From the NCBI GenBank assembly GCA_942492225.1, contig CALODS010000013.1, positions 74,973-138,972 of the forward strand: a stretch of 64,000 nucleotides of DNA, given 5' to 3'. Positions within the stretch are counted from its first letter, which is position 1. Every line of letters begins with the position of its first letter. A program made the position numbers and the translations under genes. Origin of the DNA: JAFGTX01 sp942492225 (GTDB taxonomy: Bacteria; Bacillota; Clostridia; Peptostreptococcales; Acidaminobacteraceae). This document shows positions 54,649-62,384 of the stretch, in pieces. The notes under the pieces were generated by a model. It was not told where the DNA came from, did no database searches, and saw only the letters and a program-made list of their open reading frames with translations.

Positions 54649-55429
54649 TTATGAACTTCTGTACCTTTTAACCGACTCTCTTAGTGCTTCTACTGTCTTA
54701 GTCTCAAATACTATTGTTGATTTTGAAGTTTTTGCTAACGTTATGAACTTTTCTATATCAATTTCACCATCAAATAATGTTAAGTGATTTGTTTGACCAA
54801 CAGCATCATGTACATGATAATGTTCAATTGATTCAATGTTTTCCTCTAGAAATGTTCTGTCTCTTAATCCACTCGAGTGATCGTGGCCAATATCCCAAGT
54901 AAGTTTAAAATTATCGCTTTTCAACATCGTCCTGATACCTTCTTGTACATACCCGATATCACCTATACCTGTATTTTCTACGAATATACTCTGATCATTA
55001 TCATTAATATGCTCTGATATAATACTCATAAATTCGCTAATATTATGCAGATATTCAGACTTATATTTATCGTATATATAAACCTTCTTGTTAGGTAAAG
55101 TTACATATATACCTTGTGACATATGCATATTTAATATTCTAGAACTTACTTGCTTCATTAATTTCAGAACATTTATTACCTCGTTTACATACACATTTCT
55201 GATGTTTCTATTTAGATGACCAATGTCAATGTCCTCAGCTAAATGGAAAGTGAAGAAAATACCATATCTCTTCTGCAAAATCATTAAGTTCATTCACATC
55301 TAACTTATCTAGCTGATACTGAGGGAAGTTCATATTGATTTCTAAAAAATCCAAACCAAGTTCATCACATAACATTACATTATCCTCTAATGTATCTAAC
55401 TCAATTAAAGTCGGCATACCTATCTTCAT
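54649..55429 (-). pseudogene. TIM-barrel sugar-phosphate isomerase/epimerase-like protein, split by one extra base (cassette)
   Basis: Two frames make one AP-endonuclease-2/xylose-isomerase-like barrel. The first reads MKIGMPTLIELDTLEDNVMLCDELGLDFLEINMN; the second continues YGIFFTFHLAEDIDIGH, FVENTGIG, LTWDIGHDHSSG and HYHVHDAVGQTNHLTLFDG, with the metal-ligand positions His, Glu, Asp-x-x-His and His. Dropping one A near 55266 joins ELNDFAEE to YGIFF. Either a real mutation or a sequencing error. GGAGGTGTGAAA precedes the ATG at 55429. Confidence 0.78.
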
Positions 55430-55476
55430 TTTCACACCTCCATTACTTCTATAAATACTACTAAAAGATTTATTTC

Positions 55477-55605
55477 GCCTAACGTTCCCGCGGTTCGCGA
55501 TCGTTCCCTGTTCATCTTCGCTCTCTACAACTTAACCACTCACTATAAATCTTCGTAGTACAGTCAATCACCAACATGGGAATGTCGCTAACCGTCGTGT
55601 TAGGC
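55477..55605 (-). repeat. attC site A11
   Basis: Stem version CGGTT/AACCG and TTCC/GGAA; both outer cores are GCCTAAC/GTTAGGC. Right end starts the DUF6615-like cassette. Confidence 0.93.
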
Positions 55606-55618
55606 GATGAAAATAAGG

Positions 55619-56389
55619 TTATCTCATGTCCAAAACAAATATTCCATTTAAATCTTCAAACTCATGCCTAAACTCATTTTCATACCAATCTTCTAAGTAA
55701 TTACTTGAACTTAATATTATATCAACATAGTTAGGTACTTCTTTATATAGTCCAAGTTTATTAGTTGAATTATGTAGATTATAATGAAACTCTTCTTTTT
55801 CTAGTTCAAAAAAATCATCCCAAAATTTTGTTAACACATGTACACTCTTTTTACTCAGACTAGAGCAACAAAATAAGCATGATAACAGTAAGCTATTTTC
55901 TATAACTAGCGACGAAGCTAAATTCATTTTTCCTTCATCACTACAAAGATTATAAACTTTATATGCCGATGATATAAATACACCTTCCCACTGTCTTGAT
56001 GAGCTACATAATGTTCCATTATTTGTAGTTGAATATAACATATAAAAAGGAATATAATTATTCTTTTCAGCATTATCTATCAACATTTCCATTTGGTTCA
56101 TTTTAGCTTTAGGTGATTTTTTATGAAGATAAAACTTCTTTTTTCTTTCTTTTTTGGCTTGTACTCTCATCTTATAAGCACCATCACTAAAAACTATCCA
56201 CCACTCCCAATCTGCGCCATAGATTAACCCTTCATCTTTCGAACTAAACGTTTTGTATCTAACATTCCAAAATATTTGCGAAATTTGATACAATAAAAAT
56301 TCTGTCAATGCATCTTCTTTCACTGTTGGTTGATTATGAAGCCAGTCTCCAATAAATTTTGTTGTTTCCTTTAATCTAGTACATTTCAT
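55619..56389 (-). CDS. DUF6615-like protein (cassette)
   Basis: 256 residues. The segment GLIYGADWEWWIVFSDGAYKMRVQAKK is the mark of the DUF6615 family: an acidic GAD-W-E-W followed by Q-A-K-K, which resembles the D...(E/Q)xK core of restriction-like nucleases. A likely N-terminal Glu is in KEDALTEFLL. I infer a nucleic-acid or defence role, but none is proven here. AAGGAG precedes the ATG; the gene fills the cassette A11-A12. Confidence 0.7.
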   Translation of the reverse strand: MKCTRLKETTKFIGDWLHNQPTVKEDALTEFLLYQISQIFWNVRYKTFSSKDEGLIYGADWEWWIVFSDGAYKMRVQAKKERKKKFYLHKKSPKAKMNQMEMLIDNAEKNNYIPFYMLYSTTNNGTLCSSSRQWEGVFISSAYKVYNLCSDEGKMNLASSLVIENSLLLSCLFCCSSLSKKSVHVLTKFWDDFFELEKEEFHYNLHNSTNKLGLYKEVPNYVDIILSSSNYLEDWYENEFRHEFEDLNGIFVLDMR

Positions 56390-56412
56390 TATTAATACTC
56401 CTTATTTTTTTC

Positions 56413-56541
56413 GCCTAACGTTTCCGCGGTTCGCGATCGTTCCCTGTTCATCTTCATACTCTATAACTTAACCACTCACTATGAATCCACATAACACAGT
56501 CAATTAACTGCACGGGAATGTCGCTAACCGTCGTGTTAGGC
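56413..56541 (-). repeat. attC site A12
   Basis: Stem version GCGGTT/AACCGT with TTCC/GGAA. The next gene's stop codon lies five bases beyond the right core. Confidence 0.93.
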
Positions 56542-56545
56542 GAAG

Positions 56546-58429
56546 TTAATTTGGAGTGTTAAGATATTTCTTTAATAATGCCTTTTTTGTATTTTCCTTT
56601 TTCCCAACATAATCAAACATTCTTGAATTCATGTTTAACAACCCTATAACCAAATTATAATCAACGTGCAATAGTTCTTGAACTAATTCCATTATTCTCT
56701 TGTCCTGTGAAATAATATCAATATCTAATCGAGTAACATCACCAATAATTACTCCTAAATCTGTTTCTTCTAGCTCTCTCATAGTTCCATAATTCACCTG
56801 TTCAATCTCATTATAAAGTTCTACAATTTTATCAATTCTATTATTGTGATTATCATAGTCACACTCTTTGTGTAAATTTGTAATACTTTTCAGCTCTCTT
56901 GGGAACATCCGTCTATAATTTTCGTAAAACGTTTCTAGATAACATGCAAATGATCCTTTACTATATGTCGTCGACATAAATTCATTTCCTAAAACTAATT
57001 CCTTGTGATTCATCCTTAGATAATTTGCAAACACTTCATTATTCGATACAATATCGAACCTTACTTTATTACTTAAATCATTTAACATCCCAGATGAATA
57101 CTCTGTAACCATCATTTTCATATCCATTTCAAAAAGAAAGCCTATCACTTTTTCATCCTCAGGCAACTCTAAGTGTTCAAGAATATCGTTTCTGATTTCA
57201 TCATCAACGTTAATATATTTTGCAGCAAAATACTCTTGAAAAGATTTATGAATAAAACTTATTTGATCTCCGTCATACATCATTAGCGAACAGTTTTCAA
57301 CAAGATCTTTTAAATAATTTTTTGCACTTCCTGCTTTTACACCGCTAAGCTTAAAAGCATCTCTAATGTAAGTAATAACTGTCTCCTCATTTTTAAAATG
57401 ATATTGTCCTTCGAGGTAAGTGATAAATGATAATGCTTCTAATACTGAAGTAAAATCCTTTTTTGATGCGTTGAAATAATGCTTTCTCTTAAACCAACCT
57501 TTATTGGCATCATGTTTTTGATACAATTCGTTATATGCGTTCTCATAAAATAAATGAGACTCAGATGGTATTTCGCATGATTGGTTATATGTTATTAGTA
57601 GAATTGTTAGCAGTAATGGATTTGATAGTAAAAACTCATTCTTTATGAATACATTTTTCTCCATTTCAGAGATAAATCTGTCTAACTCTACTTGATTTAT
57701 TTCATCATTCAATTTTCTAATGATACTCGTTGCTTTTTCTTTAGTCAGTGGTTCCATGTCCAATTCAACAAACTTATCCCAAGATACAAAATTATTAGGC
57801 CTTGAAGTCATAACAATTTGAACAGGATACTTATCCATAAATTTTGATAATTCCTTATAAACCCATTTTCTTTTTTCATGATGAACCTCATCATATCCGT
57901 CTAAGAAAATAATTGTTTCCTCATTAATTAATAAATTTTTGAATATATCAACTGAGATATCCAACTTTTGATTCTTTACGATTGTAATCATAAAATCCTC
58001 AAATGATTTTATGTTTTTCAAATCATTAATAGACCTCAACTCCATAAAGAATGGAATTCTTTCGCTATTTTCACGAACCGAATCTAACAATAAATGTCTC
58101 ATCAAAGTTGTTTTGCCTGAGCCTGCATTGCCAGATATAATTATTGATGTTCCTATATCGTTAATATCATCAAACGATATACATTTATAGATTTCTCCTT
58201 TTGCAGATACATCTAAATCAACATAAAACTGATATAAATTAACAGGAACTTTATTATAAAATATATTTTTTGAAGTTGCATTTTTACCAATAACAACTTC
58301 TAAATACTCTTGAACCATTCTTTCTTTTCCTATTACATCTTTCATGTATTTATAAGCTTTTGAAACTAATGTTTTTGTAGTATCTGATTTAGCAATTTTT
58401 GTCCCTAAATCTAATAAATTGTTACTCAT
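56546..58429 (-). CDS. NACHT-domain NTPase, candidate phage-defence protein (cassette)
   Basis: 627 residues. After an N-terminal region (1-95), the NACHT module shows Walker A SGNAGSGKTTLMRH, the FFMELRSI strand, Walker B TIIFLDGYDEVHHEK and the sensor QIVMTSRPNNF; helical winged-helix regions follow, with FIHKSFQEYFAAKYI, the typical NACHT-associated motif. The last 200 residues are not recognised and may sense or carry out the effect. Bacterial NACHT proteins are known phage-defence factors. TTAGGAGG precedes the ATG. It is one of the two longest cassette cargoes. Confidence 0.88.
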   Translation of the reverse strand: MSNNLLDLGTKIAKSDTTKTLVSKAYKYMKDVIGKERMVQEYLEVVIGKNATSKNIFYNKVPVNLYQFYVDLDVSAKGEIYKCISFDDINDIGTSIIISGNAGSGKTTLMRHLLLDSVRENSERIPFFMELRSINDLKNIKSFEDFMITIVKNQKLDISVDIFKNLLINEETIIFLDGYDEVHHEKRKWVYKELSKFMDKYPVQIVMTSRPNNFVSWDKFVELDMEPLTKEKATSIIRKLNDEINQVELDRFISEMEKNVFIKNEFLLSNPLLLTILLITYNQSCEIPSESHLFYENAYNELYQKHDANKGWFKRKHYFNASKKDFTSVLEALSFITYLEGQYHFKNEETVITYIRDAFKLSGVKAGSAKNYLKDLVENCSLMMYDGDQISFIHKSFQEYFAAKYINVDDEIRNDILEHLELPEDEKVIGFLFEMDMKMMVTEYSSGMLNDLSNKVRFDIVSNNEVFANYLRMNHKELVLGNEFMSTTYSKGSFACYLETFYENYRRMFPRELKSITNLHKECDYDNHNNRIDKIVELYNEIEQVNYGTMRELEETDLGVIIGDVTRLDIDIISQDKRIMELVQELLHVDYNLVIGLLNMNSRMFDYVGKKENTKKALLKKYLNTPN

Positions 58430-58450
58430 ATATTCCTCCTAATTAATTTC

Positions 58451-58578
58451 GCCTAACGTTTCCGTGATTCACGATCGTTCCATGTTCATCTTCTACTCTC
58501 TATAAATCACACACCTAACCTCATCACCGCACAACACCCTATTCGCAGAATGGAATGTCGCTAATCATCGTGTTATCG
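58451..58578 (-). repeat. attC site A13
   Basis: TGATT/AATCA and TTCC/GGAA pairs. Left end completes the NACHT cassette (GTTAGGCGAAGTTAATT against AATTAATTTCGCCTAAC). Confidence 0.93.
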
Positions 58579-58593
58579 GAAGTTTTAAAGAGA

Positions 58594-59274
58594 CTATTTA
58601 ATTACTTCAAGTAAAACATAATCAAGAAGTCTTATTATCTTTTTATACTTTTTACTATCAAGACTCGAGAAAAATCCAGCTATTGGTTTTAGTGAAATTT
58701 CAAATAGGAATGCACTAAAACAATACACTAATAGTATTCCTAACGAATACATTACAGAAAGCCAAAAGTTTTCGGCAGGGTGACTAATTACTCTCCACTG
58801 TATTGAACAATTTGTAATTGCAATTAAACCTGCTGAAAAAACTAATTTCACTATTATTCCATCAAATCTTGTTTCTTTTTCAAACCTTTGGTATATTTCT
58901 ATGAGTTTTTCTATATGTTCAGGACTAGAATAATTCTTTTTTTCTAGAAACGTTTTCAACTGACTTACTTTATATTTATCAATAGCTTTCCAATTAATAG
59001 TAAACATCTCTTCCCAAGTTGCCTTTAATCCATAATTTTTTACTGAAACAGCATTAATATTTACTGCCAAGGAAATTAGAAAAATGATTTCCATTACTAA
59101 CATAATTATAAAGAATAATGGTTTACTATCTGCAAAGTATACCGTGCACCCTATTGATAGAATAAATAATACAAGTAGCACAAACGATATTAGCTTTCGA
59201 ACGAAAGACATTTTCTTAAATATAACCTTGTTGTTATTCAAGTTTCTTAAATAATAATCTAATATATCATCCAC
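58594..59274 (-). CDS. Membrane protein, unknown (cassette)
   Basis: About 226 residues with four membrane helices in two pairs (LISFVLLVLFILSIGCTVYF, FFIIMLVMEIIFLISLAV; LVFSAGLIAITNC, LSVMYSLGILLVYCFSAFLF), separated by a charged cytoplasmic region of about 65 residues. Start is GTG (59274 or 59283) after AAAGAGGTGAG. No known domain; a membrane effector role is possible. Confidence 0.62.
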   Translation of the reverse strand: MDDILDYYLRNLNNNKVIFKKMSFVRKLISFVLLVLFILSIGCTVYFADSKPLFFIIMLVMEIIFLISLAVNINAVSVKNYGLKATWEEMFTINWKAIDKYKVSQLKTFLEKKNYSSPEHIEKLIEIYQRFEKETRFDGIIVKLVFSAGLIAITNCSIQWRVISHPAENFWLSVMYSLGILLVYCFSAFLFEISLKPIAGFFSSLDSKKYKKIIRLLDYVLLEVIK

Positions 59275-59297
59275 AAATCTCACCTCTTTAAAATTTC

Positions 59298-59424
59298 CGA
59301 TAACGTTCCCGTGATTCGCGATCGTGCCTGTTCATCTTCCAATCTCTATAAATGAAACACCTGTGTAAATCTCAGTGAAACACTCTATCCGAAGACTGGC
59401 ATGTCGCTAATCAGCGTGTTATGT
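59298..59424 (-). repeat. attC site A14
   Basis: TGATT/AATCA and TGCC/GGCA pairs. Left end mirrors the start of the preceding cassette over 19 bases (CTTTAAAATTTCCGATAAC). The stop codon of the next gene lies inside its right core. Confidence 0.93.
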
Positions 59425-60039
59425 GACGTTCTTAATCGTGTCTAAATTCTCTGTATTTATTAGTTTTTTCTCAGGTTTCTCAATATATATATAACCGTAA
59501 CTTTCAAGAAAATCAATTATTGATTTTACAAAAACTAACCACCTTTTTAAATCGTTCTTACTGTTAAGATGAACTCTGCGTTCAATGAACAAAATGGTTT
59601 CATCTATTTTCGTGCCTGAAAACATTCGATTTTCAGTTCGTATGTTTAGTCCCTGTTCATTATGAATAAAAGTTTTGATGAAATCTTGATTTAAAAGTCT
59701 ATTTCTAAACTCTTTGATATTACACCCAACATAATATTCTCCAAACTTACTACGATGCTTATTTAAATTCGCAATACTGTTGAACAATTCTTCTTGAATA
59801 CTTGTGTTGATAGAGAATCTAAACTCTTCTCTCTTTTTCAATGGAACTCTAACTCTAGTATAAAAATCTAGCATATTTGAGCGACCTTTACCTCGATGTC
59901 TATCAAAATAGATCTCCCAATTCTTATACTTAAATATTATCCTTGAAGATTTGCCTAAATAAGATTTTACAAATAGTCCACCTAATCCATTTGAAATCTT
60001 TTCCCAATTGTCTACTTCTATAAAATTCTTATATTTCAA
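59419..60039 (-). CDS. Protein of unknown function (cassette)
   Basis: About 206 residues, basic, soluble, with DRHRGKGRSNMLDFYTRVRVPLKKREEF and YVGCNIKEFRNRLLNQDFIKTF. I see no known motif. Start is probably TTG soon after GGAGAAG (60039 or 60051). Its TAA is provided by the core site of A14, so the gene ends exactly at the recombination point. Confidence 0.62.
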   Translation of the reverse strand: MKYKNFIEVDNWEKISNGLGGLFVKSYLGKSSRIIFKYKNWEIYFDRHRGKGRSNMLDFYTRVRVPLKKREEFRFSINTSIQEELFNSIANLNKHRSKFGEYYVGCNIKEFRNRLLNQDFIKTFIHNEQGLNIRTENRMFSGTKIDETILFIERRVHLNSKNDLKRWLVFVKSIIDFLESYGYIYIEKPEKKLINTENLDTIKNVT

Positions 60040-60074
60040 TGTCTTCTCCAATTTCTATCTAGATTAATAATGTC

Positions 60075-60202
60075 ACATAACGTTCCCGTGATTCGCGATC
60101 GTTCCTTGTTCATTTTCTAATCTCTATAAATCAAACACCTATATAAATCCTCACGCAATACCCTGTCCTAAGAATGGAATGTCGCTAATCATCGTGTTAG
60201 GC
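60075..60202 (-). repeat. attC site A15
   Basis: TGATT/AATCA and TTCC/GGAA pairs. Left core ACATAAC mirrors GTTATGT at A14; right core GTTAGGC starts the Pycsar cassette. Confidence 0.93.
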
Positions 60203-60210
60203 GAAGGTTA

Positions 60211-60735
60211 TTAATAGACTATAACCGCTAGAATAAACAATAATAAAATATTAACGAAAAGTATTTTACTGAGTTTAATATAGTTATTTTGCTTTTCAGA
60301 AGCTATTTTTGATACTTCATAAATTTGAAATGTAACTTCTTCATCGTATTTTTCCTCTGGAATTTCGTTTACTTTTCTGAGGAAATTATCCTTTGTTTCA
60401 TTTGCAATATGATTGAAATAGAATAATGACGATTTATCCTCATCATAATGATTCGCCTTCCTAGGCATTAAAATCTTTATTATAATTTGATATAACCCAT
60501 ATAACAAAAGAGTACTTATTAAAGATACTAATACAAAAATAAATACTGATTTTACTATCAGATAAAATGGTAGTCCATCTAAGGTTTTTATAAAACTTAG
60601 TTCTTTTACAATTCCAAAAAACAAATTCATAAGTAAACCATAGAGAACCAATAAAATATTAGATTTGTGTTCAAATATTTTAATGATTTCCTGACAATTT
60701 TTAAAATTTTCTAACAGAAATTCACTTTTATTCAT
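60211..60735 (-). CDS. pycTM: Pycsar effector membrane protein, PycTM-like (cassette)
   Basis: 174 residues: two membrane helices (ILLVLYGLLMNLFFGIV and LIVKSVFIFVLVSLISTLLLYGLY), a cytoplasmic middle with SSLFYFNHIANETKDNFLRKV...EEVTFQIYEVSKIASEKQNNYIKL, and a third helix at the C-terminus. The F-F/Y-x-H-I-A...Q-I-Y-x-x-S-x-I-x-x-x-K pattern is that of the Pycsar effector (PycTM) family, thought to damage the membrane on sensing cyclic CMP or UMP. The ATG follows the cyclase stop directly. Confidence 0.83.
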   Translation of the reverse strand: MNKSEFLLENFKNCQEIIKIFEHKSNILLVLYGLLMNLFFGIVKELSFIKTLDGLPFYLIVKSVFIFVLVSLISTLLLYGLYQIIIKILMPRKANHYDEDKSSLFYFNHIANETKDNFLRKVNEIPEEKYDEEVTFQIYEVSKIASEKQNNYIKLSKILFVNILLLFILAVIVY

Positions 60736-61467
60736 TTACTCCTTCATTCCTTCCTCAATCCATTTATTAAACTCAGTTTTTATACAACCACATGAGTAAT
60801 AATATCCGTACTTAAGATCATATTTTTTTTCAAACCAACTTTTAGCTTCTGAATTATACTCACACATCTGATCTATCATATTAGTATACGCTAGTGTTGA
60901 TAAAATAATAGCTTTGTTTCCATCTTTCAAACCAATTGAGGATAGGTTCGAAGCTTTCGTTACTGCATCACCAATCCAAACTTTACTATTTATGCCAACA
61001 TTTTCACGCCCTGCTTTAATGACTAACTCTTGTGCTGTAGCAATTCCTATACCTACACGAATGGTGTCATAACCTCTACTTTTTAATAAATCATTTATCA
61101 TTCCCATAAAAGTGTTTATATAAAAACCTTTATCTGCAACATCATATATATTGTTTGTTTTAGGTGTATTATAAATTGCATAGACACAATCACCCCTAAT
61201 ACCAATTTCCCTTAATTTATCTTCTCCTCTTAGTATTTCAATCACTTCTGAAGTAAAACTCCTTATCATTTTAGACACTATTTCTTTATCTTCATTAGAG
61301 AATATCTCTGATGAATCTCTAATATCTACAAAAATAGCTGACACCCAATCATAGTAACCATTTGTAAATGTGAATTTGTCATCCTTAGGTATTGATTGTT
61401 CTAGCACTTCTAAATCAGAATCTAAAATTTTTTCAATCCGTTTTTTTCCTGCATTATAATCATACAT
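60736..61467 (-). CDS. pycC: Pycsar pyrimidine nucleotide cyclase, PycC-like (cassette)
   Basis: 243 residues of the class III cyclase fold. The two metal-binding aspartates are in FVDIRDSSEIF and IRGDCVYAIYN, followed by IRVGIGIATAQELVIKAG and WIGDAVTKASNLSSIG. The D-I-R-x-S-S/T motif and the partner membrane gene identify it as a PycC, which makes cCMP or cUMP on phage infection. AAGGATGTGATTT precedes the ATG. The two genes alone fill the cassette A15-A16, so a complete two-gene defence system moves as one unit. Confidence 0.87.
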   Translation of the reverse strand: MYDYNAGKKRIEKILDSDLEVLEQSIPKDDKFTFTNGYYDWVSAIFVDIRDSSEIFSNEDKEIVSKMIRSFTSEVIEILRGEDKLREIGIRGDCVYAIYNTPKTNNIYDVADKGFYINTFMGMINDLLKSRGYDTIRVGIGIATAQELVIKAGRENVGINSKVWIGDAVTKASNLSSIGLKDGNKAIILSTLAYTNMIDQMCEYNSEAKSWFEKKYDLKYGYYYSCGCIKTEFNKWIEEGMKE

Positions 61468-61497
61468 TTAAATCACATCCTTCTATTAATATCTTTC

Positions 61498-61625
61498 GCC
61501 TAACGTTCCCGTGATTCGCGATCGTTCCATGTTCATTCTTAACTCTCTATAAATTAACCACCTAACTCCATCGCCACGAAACACTCTATCCTAACAACGG
61601 AATGTCGCTAATCATCGTGTTATAG
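61498..61625 (-). repeat. attC site A16
   Basis: TGATT/AATCA and TTCC/GGAA pairs. Left core GCCTAAC closes the Pycsar cassette; right core GTTATAG starts the lipoprotein cassette. Confidence 0.93.
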
Positions 61626-61637
61626 GAAGTTCTAAGT

Positions 61638-62222
61638 TTATTGTTTTAGTAACATTCTCATTCTTGTCATGATATAATCTTCTTCTAAAGGATTCTTCGT
61701 CTCTTCATTATTTTGGCTATTATCATATCCAAAAATGAAGTTTTCATCCTTGCGTTTTGTATTTAGATATCTACAAACAGATTCTGTTACATTATCAATC
61801 GTTGATAAATTATATTTTGATAATGTTGTTACATACTTATCAAAACCATCTTTCTCAATACGTTTAAAAACAATTTCACCATATGTAACTTGTGAAGACA
61901 ATTCAAATTTATAAGTAGCTCTTTCAAATAACTCATCAAAATTTGCTTTTGTGCCTATTCGTTTAATATCTTCAAGTTCCAATTTTGAAATATCTGCTTG
62001 AATTTCATCAGAAGATAGCTTTGCTAAACTTAAATTCTCAGTTAAATTGTATACCTCAACTTGTAATGAATCTCTTTCCTCTGTTAATTTGCTAATTTCT
62101 AATCTAGATTGATAATTCTCATTGGCCAGATTTCTAATTTCTTCTGATTCTGTCACTTCTTTTTTTACGCATCCAGAAAGACTGAACATCAGCAATATAG
62201 TAAATATAATAAATCTTTTCAT
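61638..62222 (-). CDS. Coiled-coil lipoprotein, unknown (cassette)
   Basis: About 194 residues: signal peptide with lipobox MFSLSGC, then a coiled coil of about 60 residues (EIRNLANENYQSRLEISKLTEERDSLQVEVYNLTENLSLAK), then a small C-terminal domain. I start at MKRFIIFTILL, after TTAGGAGTGATATT; the frame is open a further 21 codons upstream through attC A17, which is not credible as protein. A surface role is likely; function unknown. Confidence 0.72.
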   Translation of the reverse strand: MKRFIIFTILLMFSLSGCVKKEVTESEEIRNLANENYQSRLEISKLTEERDSLQVEVYNLTENLSLAKLSSDEIQADISKLELEDIKRIGTKANFDELFERATYKFELSSQVTYGEIVFKRIEKDGFDKYVTTLSKYNLSTIDNVTESVCRYLNTKRKDENFIFGYDNSQNNEETKNPLEEDYIMTRMRMLLKQ

Positions 62223-62248
62223 AATATCACTCCTAAACTTAGAATTTC

Positions 62249-62376
62249 CTATAACGTTTCCGTGATTCGCGACGTTCCTTATCAATCTTCTAATCTCTAT
62301 AAATCAAAACACCTATGTTCATCATCGCGCAACACCCTATCCTAAGAATGGAATGTCGCTAATCAGCGTGTTATGC
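62249..62376 (-). repeat. attC site A17
   Basis: TGATT/AATCA and TTCC/GGAA pairs; three bases missing in the left arm (CGACG for CGATCG). Left end mirrors the lipoprotein cassette start over 22 bases; right core GTTATGC starts the last cassette in the window. Confidence 0.92.
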
Positions 62377-62384
62377 GTAGTTAT

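Noticed and set aside
62223..62285. Longer N-terminus of the coiled-coil lipoprotein through attC A17
   Set aside because: It would place attC sequence before a perfect lipoprotein signal peptide that has its own good ribosome site.
43044..62376. CRISPR array
   Set aside because: The repeats are about 128 bp, imperfect, palindromic and separated by whole genes of different lengths, with no cas genes.
43044..62376. REP/BIME-type or transcription terminator repeats
   Set aside because: Cassette-specific mirrored ends, G-TT cores and presence between nearly every gene pair fit attC sites better than terminators or scattered repeats.
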